Below, piece by piece: positions 1 through 5,283 of a DNA stretch of 12,694 nucleotides (position 1 is the first letter of the stretch; each line of letters starts with the position of its first letter). This stretch comes from Methanodesulfokora sp964525965. Its GTDB lineage: Archaea; Korarchaeota; Korarchaeia; Korarchaeales; Korarchaeaceae. The notes under the pieces were generated by a model. It was not told the DNA's origin. It saw nothing but the letters and a program-made list of their open reading frames with translations, and searched no databases. Where the stretch lies: NCBI GenBank assembly GCA_964525965.1, contig CAZGKA010000073.1:1-12694 (forward strand), given 5' to 3'. The position numbers and the translations under genes are program-made.

Positions 1-558
1 GAGGAGTTCATGCTCTACTTCGTGATGAAGGAGGCCAGATCCGGAAACCACGACTTTGTGGTCTGGGACTCGGTTCCTGCAGGACATACCTTCAGGCTCC
101 TGAGGATGCCAATTCTGTTCGTGGATCATCTGAACAGGGCCGCCAAGCTCTATGCAAAGCTCCGCAAACCTCTCACTGAGGAGGGTAAGAGATCCATCCT
201 GTCCATCGTGGAGAGCTGGAAGTCCCTGGCGGAGGAAATATTCTCATTTCTGAGGGGCATAGAGTTCGTTGCTGTGACGATCCCCGAGAGGCTGGGGGTC
301 GAACAGCTGAAGAGAATAAAAAGGGATTTCGAGGCGGAAGGGTTGAGGATAAAGCTCCTGATCGTGAACTTTGTGATAAAGGACACATCTTGCGAGTTTC
401 TCAGGAGGAGGATGGAGAGCCAGAGAAGGTACTTGGAAGAGCTCAGGGGTCTAGGGCTGAAGGTGATGGAACTCCCCATGTATAGCACTGAGCTCAGGGG
501 CAGGAACCTCCTGGTGAAGATAGGTCAAGAGATCCTTGAGAGGATGTCTCGAACTTGA
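1..558 (+). CDS. ArsA/Get3-family anion-transporting ATPase, C-terminal part (5' truncated by window edge)
   Basis: This is the C-terminal 185 residues of an ArsA/Get3-type P-loop ATPase. The reading frame is open from base 1 (Glu-Glu-Phe before the first Met at 10), so that Met is internal and the Walker A region lies outside the window. The switch II segment reads DSVPAGHTFRLLRMP, close to the family consensus DTAPTGHTLRLLRLP. Further on, a 'LLIVNFVIKD..CEFLRRR..SQ' stretch matches the usual VVNxVLPE..CEFCxxR..Q region. Family members either drive arsenite efflux with ArsB or, as Get3, chaperone tail-anchored membrane proteins. Which applies here cannot be told from this piece. The CXXC motif seen in many Get3 proteins is CEFL here, with the second Cys missing. 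An inverted repeat straddles the stop codon. The family call is firm; the role is open. Confidence 0.88.
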   Translation, partial: EEFMLYFVMKEARSGNHDFVVWDSVPAGHTFRLLRMPILFVDHLNRAAKLYAKLRKPLTEEGKRSILSIVESWKSLAEEIFSFLRGIEFVAVTIPERLGVEQLKRIKRDFEAEGLRIKLLIVNFVIKDTSCEFLRRRMESQRRYLEELRGLGLKVMELPMYSTELRGRNLLVKIGQEILERMSRT

Positions 559-570
559 GAACTCGAGACA
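545..570. repeat. 8-bp inverted repeat across the ArsA-like stop codon
   Basis: Arms TGTCTCGA (545-552) and TCGAGACA (563-570) are perfectly complementary around a 10-base loop that contains the TGA stop (556-558). In RNA this would be a stable hairpin at the end of the ArsA-like gene. A smaller hairpin, CACT/AGTG, lies at 593-603, and ACAAGA (568-573) can pair with TCTTGT (604-609). No T-tract follows the main stem, so a classic archaeal terminator is not shown. The ArsA-like gene and the minus-strand MNT gene converge here, so a 3'-end role is plausible. Confidence 0.4.
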
Positions 571-684
571 AGAAACCTCCTCTAAACAGCACCACTCTTA
601 GTGTCTTGTTTGAATAACTCCAGCTCTTAGTGAGGACCAGCCGTAAACAGGCACATGCGGTCCAGTTCAAAAGATTACCTCATG

Positions 685-1035
685 TCACACTCTTCTGTAC
701 TCCTTAACGAACCTCCTGTACCAGCGCTCCCATTCCTCCTTTCCGATTACGTGCACCTCAAATGGATGGAATATACCCAGCAGGTGCCTCAACTCGACGA
801 GGAAGTTCATCCTTTCCTCGAGATTTGGTCTTCTGTTCAGAACAACGGCGACGTCTATGTCGCTGAGAGGTCTCTCCTCCCCCCTGACAGTGCTCCCGAA
901 GAGGTAGACCTCAACTTCTGGACCAAAGAACCTCGAGCTGACCTCCTTTATTAAAGCTAGATGGGAATCTAACCTCTTTCTGTACTCTTCAATGCTTCTT
1001 GAAGTCTCCCCAACAATCTCAGCGAAGTTCCTCAT
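685..1035 (-). CDS. MNT-domain minimal nucleotidyltransferase (MntA-type antitoxin)
   Basis: This 116-residue protein has the minimal nucleotidyltransferase fold signature GSx10DxD: G47-S48, then D59 and D61, with the sequence GSTVRGEERPLSDID. A plausible third carboxylate, E93, lies in a later strand (FEVHVIG). In characterised HepT/MntA systems this partner adds AMP units to a tyrosine of the HEPN toxin and neutralises it. The start is taken at the ATG at 1035 rather than the TTG at 1059 because GGGAGGAG sits just upstream on the minus strand (1040-1047). The gene overlaps the upstream HEPN gene by 17 bases, so the two are co-transcribed and probably translationally coupled. The active-site residues visible are intact. 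The family call is strong; the antitoxin role is inferred from the pairing. Confidence 0.87.
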   Translation of the reverse strand: MRNFAEIVGETSRSIEEYRKRLDSHLALIKEVSSRFFGPEVEVYLFGSTVRGEERPLSDIDVAVVLNRRPNLEERMNFLVELRHLLGIFHPFEVHVIGKEEWERWYRRFVKEYRRV

Positions 1036-1393
1036 GAAACTCCTCCCTGAACTTGGCAAGGAGCCTCAACGATTCCTCGGCAGTCTCCCTCCCGTAATCG
1101 ATATCTATATATCTACTCCCAATGTAGGCTTCCGTGAGGAGGTCCAGCAGGATCCTGTTTCTCGACAGGAACTTAAGCACTTTATCCCCAAGAACTGAAG
1201 CTAACTGCTGGAACAAAAACACTAATCCATGAGTCTTTGGAAAATCCCCGATCTTCTTGGCAAGTATATATTTAAGGTAGAGTTGGAAAGCCTGTTCCAC
1301 GAACAACAGTGTGAAGTTGTAATTCCCCTTGTCGAAGGCCTCTCTAGCCTCTTCCTCAAATTGCTCAGCCCTCTTCTTGAGAAACTCCATCAT
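1019..1393 (-). CDS. HEPN-domain protein (HepT-like toxin partner of MNT)
   Basis: This 124-residue, mostly helical protein has the look of archaeal HEPN domains: helical repeats with FTLLFVEQAFQLYLKYIL, then a KTHGLVFLF segment, and a late YIGSRYIDIDYG segment typical of the PF05168-like group that pairs with MNT genes. HEPN proteins are often RNases using an RX4-6H motif. Here the Arg of the RY segment is not followed by a suitably spaced His, so RNase activity is doubtful, or the protein belongs to a non-catalytic subgroup. Tyrosines that an MNT partner might AMPylate are present nearby. I chose the ATG at 1393 (a second ATG follows at once) over the TTG at 1411. There is no Shine-Dalgarno, and a TATA-like stretch lies about 25 bases upstream, which fits a leaderless transcript. 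Confidence 0.8.
   Translation of the reverse strand: MMEFLKKRAEQFEEEAREAFDKGNYNFTLLFVEQAFQLYLKYILAKKIGDFPKTHGLVFLFQQLASVLGDKVLKFLSRNRILLDLLTEAYIGSRYIDIDYGRETAEESLRLLAKFREEFHEELR
1040..1047 (-). promoter_or_regulatory. Shine-Dalgarno site of the MNT gene
   Basis: On the minus strand GGGAGGAG ends four bases before the ATG at 1035. It lies inside the end of the HEPN coding region and fixes the MNT start at that ATG instead of the upstream TTG. Confidence 0.7.
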
Positions 1394-1409
1394 GAATTTT
1401 CTGGTTCTC

Positions 1410-1426
1410 AACTTAAAAATTAAGTT
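1410..1426 (-). promoter_or_regulatory. Palindrome over the presumed TATA box of the HEPN/MNT operon
   Basis: AACTTAA (1410-1416) and TTAAGTT (1420-1426) form a perfect 7-bp inverted repeat around AAA. Its centre is about 25 bases upstream of the HEPN ATG, where the TATA element of a leaderless archaeal gene should be. Read on the minus strand the centre is TTAATTTTTAAG, which is TATA-like. A regulator bound here, possibly the toxin-antitoxin complex itself, would block TBP. That is inference from position. Confidence 0.45.
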
Positions 1427-1833
1427 TCCAACAAGATCTCGACCGGAAGCGCGTTCATCACCGGCGTGCTCCTAAGAAAACTAATGAAATCCCACCGTCT
1501 TAGATTCTTACAGCAACTTTTTCCTCGACTTTTCGGTAAACACTCCCCTAGAATAGCCCTAGCCCTCATGAAATCAGATGTGAGGTGCTCGGAGATGCTC
1601 ATATGCGCCGCTTTAGGGCTCACCATATACAGGGGCAGGAATGTGCGTCAGGGCGAGGGTGTATTCCCATCCTTCCATGAATGAGGTCTTCGTTCCCAGA
1701 AGCCTCACTACCCTGTTCTGCTCAGCACTCCGGGCCATGGCATATCCGAAGACCGTCTAGGGGATCGCCGTGAAAAATATACGAAAACTAGGAACTTAAC
1801 ATCCGGGCTGTACACGGCGGGGACAGCTCCCAT

Positions 1834-1860
1834 CTGTCAGCAACGCTCGAGCTGAGACAG
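1834..1860 (+). other. Possible RNA hairpin in the intergenic region
   Basis: CTGTC-AGC (1834-1841) pairs with GCT-GA-GACAG (1851-1860), giving eight base pairs with a two-base bulge and a nine-base loop. The 5-bp arm CTGTC can also pair with GACAG at 1822-1826, so two alternative folds are possible. A second possible stem, TCTAAC with GTTAGA (1890-1895 / 1915-1920), follows. These could belong to a small RNA or a structured leader. No RNA family is recognised. Confidence 0.3.
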
Positions 1861-1934
1861 CGAAGGTCAGCAGCCTCGGAGGGCGTAATTCTAACTTGGT
1901 GAGCTGATTTCATGGTTAGACCGCCTCGGGTCCT

Positions 1935-1957
1935 CTTCAAGTATTTAACTCTTGAAG
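1935..1957. repeat. 7-bp inverted repeat with TATA-like spacer
   Basis: CTTCAAG (1935-1941) and CTTGAAG (1951-1957) are perfect complements around TATTTAACT. The AT-rich spacer could itself be a TATA element, which would make this an operator. It could equally be a hairpin ending a transcript. It lies about 80 bases before the start of the propeller gene. Confidence 0.35.
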
Positions 1958-1990
1958 CTCACGGAATTAACGCTTTTACGAAAGTAACGG

Positions 1991-2026
1991 TTATAAGTAA
2001 TACTATCGTGCTACTTTTACTTATAA
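1991..2026 (+). promoter_or_regulatory. Long inverted repeat before the transporter operon: candidate operator/promoter
   Basis: TTATAAGTAA (1991-2000) and TTACTTATAA (2017-2026) are perfect 10-bp inverted copies separated by 16 bases. An extra AAGTAA half-site lies at 1982-1987. The left arm is a reasonable TATA box (TTATAAGT), with a start site expected near 2018-2022, so the right arm would cover the transcription start and touch the Shine-Dalgarno site. A dimeric regulator bound here would shut the operon off. Alternatively the arms could pair in a longer RNA and hide the ribosome site. The 16-base spacing equals that of the E. coli NikR operator (GTATGA-N16-TCATAC), but the half-site bases differ, so the regulator is unknown. 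Confidence 0.55.
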
Positions 2027-2032
2027 GGTGAT
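2027..2032 (+). promoter_or_regulatory. Shine-Dalgarno site of the propeller gene
   Basis: GGTGAT is the canonical archaeal anti-16S match and ends four bases before the ATG at 2037. It overlaps the GTG at 2028, which rules that GTG out as the start codon. Confidence 0.75.
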
Positions 2033-2036
2033 ATTA

Positions 2037-3782
2037 ATGGTGCTTGTGGGCCGGAGACTTGCTATCACCAGAGGAGTTGTCGTGGCCGCCCTAATAGCTA
2101 TCGTGGCAGTAGTCATAGCCATAGCAGCAGTATCCTATGCCTTCTCAAAGACATCCACCTCTGCAGGACAGGCGACCGTCACAAAATCAAAAACTCAGGT
2201 CTCGGGGCTCGAAATCGTTTGGAAGACCGATCCTCTGGTGGATAAAAGCTGGCTCATCCAAAAAGGCCTTTACATAAGATCTTGGACTTGGTACAACTTC
2301 CTGAAGGGATCGGTGGTCTCCTCTCCGGATGGTAGGTTTGTGGCCGTGACCACCCAGAAGGGTGAGGTGTTCATCTTCTCCTCAAACGGGAAGAAGCTCA
2401 AAGATCTGACCTTCGGGCTAGGGAGAGTTCCCTACAGCATGACCTTCTCTCCCGACGGCAGGTACTTCGCTGTCGGACTGAGCTCCAAGTACGGAGAGGT
2501 CTTAGTATACGATACAAGTAGCTGGGAGGTTGTATGGAGCTACAAAGCCGACAAGGACCTCCTGGGTCCGTCCAACGCTACTGAGGCGACCATAACAAAG
2601 AGCCCGTGGTACGGCAACAGCATCAACTTCATCGAGTTCGACAAATCCGGTAAAAGGCTGTACTTCGTGGCTGATGGAAAAATAATAAACGAGAAGTCCC
2701 AGAGGCCTGTGTACGAGAAGGTCTCAGTGGATCTGATGAATATATACCCCGAGATCCGGAAGAAGTATCCAGATCTGAAGGAGTACAGGATCAGCATGTG
2801 GGTCGGTGTATACGTCTCTAGGCTTGTGGCCGTCGACGTGAGCTCCTGGAAGGTCGCGTGGAGGTGGCCCAAGAACGAGCCCGCTGGAGTGATGATACCG
2901 ATGTTCAGCACGGACTCTGGCGATAGATATGTGGCCCTGTGCACTTGGTGGGGGTACAACCCCAAGGAGCCGGCTAAATGGCACGGAGGAACTGTGTTCG
3001 TGCTCAGGGCGGACAATGGAGACCAGCTCTGGAGGTGGGACATACCCCCAAGGGTCCCTGTGTTCAACAGGACAACAATCTGGAACGGGATTGGAATAAG
3101 CTCTGACGGAAAGTACGTGGTCGTTGAGCCCAGCGACGGCAGGATATTCGTGGTGAACAACGAGGAGTCCGTGAAGAAAGGAGAACCAGTTCTGGCATGG
3201 AAAGCGACCATAATGTCGCCGATACAATCTGAAATCCTTCTGATACCAAAGAACAAGGGCAACTACACCTCGATAAAGTCCTACATATACGCTGGAACGT
3301 ACTTCGCCGGGATAGTGGATGGCAAGGTCGTCCCGTACGCCTCTGCAACGTATTCAGTTTACTGGAGTCCCAAGTACGAGAGAAAGCCGATGATCCAGCA
3401 TCCGAATCAAACAAAGCTTTTCATATTTGATCTCAGCACGGGCAAGCTCCTGTACATAGATAAGTTCTTCGGGAAGCCAATGTATGGCAAGGTAGTCCCC
3501 TTCGCTAGGGACGGAAACCTCCTGATAGGCTGTGTGGGCAACGACTGGATAACGTCCGACGCATCCATGTCGGGGGTCTACGTGTGGGACACATCGAGGC
3601 TCAAGCTTGTGGCCAGGTTCCTGACGTTGATGCCTGAGAAGTACGGCGTGCCCCTGGACGTTTCAGCGTCGGGCAACAGGATATATGTGCTCGTGGGCCC
3701 GGTGGACCTGGCCACGGGTCCTGAGGGACCCTCCAAGATAGTTGGGGAGTACCGGCTGATAGCCCTGGAGCTAGGGTCCTGA
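2037..3782 (+). CDS. Membrane-anchored extracellular beta-propeller protein (WD40/PQQ-like)
   Basis: This 581-residue protein starts with a short basic segment (GRRLAITRG), then about 20 hydrophobic residues rich in Ala, Val and Ile. That pattern fits an archaeal class III (pilin-like) signal or an uncleaved anchor, with the rest outside the cell. The body carries repeated propeller-blade motifs: SPDGRFVAV, SPDGRYFAVG, KSGKRLYFV, DSGDRYVAL, SSDGKYVVV, each followed by strands such as GEVFIFSSNG, VLVYDTSSWEVVW and VFVLRADNGDQLWRW. This suggests six to eight blades of WD40 or PQQ-dehydrogenase type. The later Trp-rich blades resemble PQQ repeats, but no cofactor ligands are evident. The gene heads the ECF transporter operon and ends one base before the next ATG, so it probably serves as a surface receptor or scaffold for the transporter. 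The exact function is not known. The ATG is chosen on the GGTGAT site; a GTG at 2028 is less likely. Confidence 0.8.
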   Translation: MVLVGRRLAITRGVVVAALIAIVAVVIAIAAVSYAFSKTSTSAGQATVTKSKTQVSGLEIVWKTDPLVDKSWLIQKGLYIRSWTWYNFLKGSVVSSPDGRFVAVTTQKGEVFIFSSNGKKLKDLTFGLGRVPYSMTFSPDGRYFAVGLSSKYGEVLVYDTSSWEVVWSYKADKDLLGPSNATEATITKSPWYGNSINFIEFDKSGKRLYFVADGKIINEKSQRPVYEKVSVDLMNIYPEIRKKYPDLKEYRISMWVGVYVSRLVAVDVSSWKVAWRWPKNEPAGVMIPMFSTDSGDRYVALCTWWGYNPKEPAKWHGGTVFVLRADNGDQLWRWDIPPRVPVFNRTTIWNGIGISSDGKYVVVEPSDGRIFVVNNEESVKKGEPVLAWKATIMSPIQSEILLIPKNKGNYTSIKSYIYAGTYFAGIVDGKVVPYASATYSVYWSPKYERKPMIQHPNQTKLFIFDLSTGKLLYIDKFFGKPMYGKVVPFARDGNLLIGCVGNDWITSDASMSGVYVWDTSRLKLVARFLTLMPEKYGVPLDVSASGNRIYVLVGPVDLATGPEGPSKIVGEYRLIALELGS

Positions 3783-3783
3783 G

Positions 3784-5283
3784 ATGAACAAAACTCCTCT
3801 TCTCCTGCTATTTTTTCTTTTCCTGCTTCAGGTACCCCTTCAAGTGGAGGGGCAAGACGTCAGCCATATAAAGCTCAACCTCCAGGTTCCTCTGGGCTTC
3901 GAGGGAAACGTAACCTCCGTAGCCCCCAACTCTACGGTCGCTGGCGAGGTGGTTGTCGAATCCCTCTCCAGTCAGGAGATATCAGGTAAAATTACGGTAA
4001 TAGTTAAGAACGGAAAACTTCTGACGCCCCCATCCTTCAACTTCACGCTGAGGGTCATGCACGATCTCAGGGCCTTCCCCGTCCGGATCTCGGTCGGCGA
4101 GGATTCATGCCTCGTGATCGTCAGGTGTGAGACTCCTCGAGGTGTTGTAGAAAGAAGGGAGGTCCTGGTCCCTAAGGGATCGTGGAACATAGGTCTGGAC
4201 CTCGTCATACCGACCGACACCCTGGGCAGGGTGGACCCCCGAACAGAACCCTACACGGTGATAGTGAAGCCAAGCCTCACGCCCACGTTCGTGAGAATAA
4301 TAACGGGGGAGGGCGGAGGCAAAGCGCATCCGGACCTCCTAACGATGGCCTGTGTAAAGGTCAGGGGGCGAGGGATTTACACACTGGTGATCATCGTGGA
4401 GACGGAGAACGGAAAGATCCTTCCAATATCGACCTCATCGCTTGAGGCCAGAGAAGCCAAGAGCGGTTACGGTGTGATAACCTTGGAAAACGTGATGGGC
4501 GGTGAGAAGAACGTCTTCCCGATATTCACCCCGATCTCTCCGGAGAGGTTGGCCGGCAGGTACAGGATGAAGGTTCTGATCTATCCGGCCGGAAGCTCCA
4601 AGCCGGTTCTGGTGAAGACCTTCCCCCTGAAGATAGTTTCGACGAGAGGAAGCATGGTGATGCTCTCCATATTCGCTGGAGGAGTCGCTTTACCCGTCTT
4701 TCTGGCTGTGGTGACTTACTACCTGAGGAAGAGAGGTCTGAGGGACGTGGTCCTCTGCTCGCTCATGGGATGCCTCATCTTCTCCATAGTGTTCGTGCCC
4801 GGACAGCTCGTCTGGGGGATAGCCTCAATTCTCGGACCTTTCGACTGGTTGATCACGGGTCTTGTGTACGACGTCTTTCTCTACATGCTCTACGTGGTGG
4901 CGATCTCCTTAAGGCCCAAGTTCGGCACGCTGACCATGGTGATGTTCGCTAAGTGGATCATGTACTCCTTCTTCTTCGGGAGGTTGAGCATAATTTCGGT
5001 GTTCTGGTTGGCCACATCCTCCCTCTTCTTTGAACCGTTCCTCTACGTGACGGGCGTCACGAGCAGAAGCATGATCACGAGATCTAGAATCCTTGCATCA
5101 TTTGTCCCAGCAGCCCTGGTCGATAAGTACGTGGATCTAATTCTCTACGCCGCGTTCTACAGGCTCTACTACGCCGAGTGGTACGTGGCCATGTACAGCG
5201 TGGGAAACGCTCTATACACAATTCCCGGGCTCCTGGCCGGCCTCTGGCTCTCCACATACGTGAAGGGGGTGGCCCATGAGTAG
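3784..5283 (+). CDS. Putative ECF transporter S component with large N-terminal ectodomain
   Basis: This 499-residue protein begins with a clear signal peptide (MNKTPLLLLFFLFLLQ, cleavage near residue 23). A beta-rich, Ig-like extracellular region runs to about residue 285, with Cys at 109, 115 and 190. About seven hydrophobic segments follow, near 291-314, 321-347, 353-377, 383-400, 403-424, 434-458 and 466-493. The last one (GNALYTIPGLLAGLWL) resembles the closing helix of ECF S components, and the roughly 180-residue core after the first helix has S-component size. Its place directly before fused EcfA and EcfT genes supports a substrate-binding membrane role. It lacks the N-terminal Met-His-Ile start of CbiM/NikM cobalt/nickel components and any obvious CbiN, so the substrate is unknown. 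It starts one base after the propeller gene and overlaps the ATPase gene by 8 bases (ATGAGTAG). The S-component call is inferred from fold features and context. Confidence 0.65.
   Translation: MNKTPLLLLFFLFLLQVPLQVEGQDVSHIKLNLQVPLGFEGNVTSVAPNSTVAGEVVVESLSSQEISGKITVIVKNGKLLTPPSFNFTLRVMHDLRAFPVRISVGEDSCLVIVRCETPRGVVERREVLVPKGSWNIGLDLVIPTDTLGRVDPRTEPYTVIVKPSLTPTFVRIITGEGGGKAHPDLLTMACVKVRGRGIYTLVIIVETENGKILPISTSSLEAREAKSGYGVITLENVMGGEKNVFPIFTPISPERLAGRYRMKVLIYPAGSSKPVLVKTFPLKIVSTRGSMVMLSIFAGGVALPVFLAVVTYYLRKRGLRDVVLCSLMGCLIFSIVFVPGQLVWGIASILGPFDWLITGLVYDVFLYMLYVVAISLRPKFGTLTMVMFAKWIMYSFFFGRLSIISVFWLATSSLFFEPFLYVTGVTSRSMITRSRILASFVPAALVDKYVDLILYAAFYRLYYAEWYVAMYSVGNALYTIPGLLAGLWLSTYVKGVAHE

Larger units (their letters stand above)
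1427..1990. other. Gene-poor stretch between the HEPN/MNT pair and the transporter operon
   Basis: No gene here is convincing. Short minus-strand frames exist: 1613-1738, 41 codons from an ATG with a TATA-like GTATATTTTT at 1771-1783; and 1420-1626, 68 codons from a GTG. They overlap in different frames, lack Shine-Dalgarno sites, and show no motif I recognise. They could be remnants of a decayed gene. From about 1830 the DNA holds several inverted repeats (listed separately), which suggests regulatory or RNA structure rather than coding. Confidence 0.5.

Noticed and set aside
655..954. 99-codon plus-strand frame
   Set aside because: Opposite strand of the MNT gene, whose GSx10DxD motif and Shine-Dalgarno site make the minus strand the coding one.
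1427..2036. CRISPR array or insertion sequence
   Set aside because: No regularly spaced direct repeats, terminal inverted repeats or transposase motifs are visible. The inverted repeats differ from each other.
2540..3262. 240-codon open frame on the minus strand
   Set aside because: Antisense to the propeller gene. The Ser/Leu/Pro-rich translation is typical of a reverse-frame artefact.
3784..5283. CbiM/NikM cobalt or nickel S component
   Set aside because: No Met-His-Ile N-terminus or CbiM-like motif is present, and the protein has a signal peptide with a large ectodomain. A direct Co/Ni permease identity is therefore not claimed.
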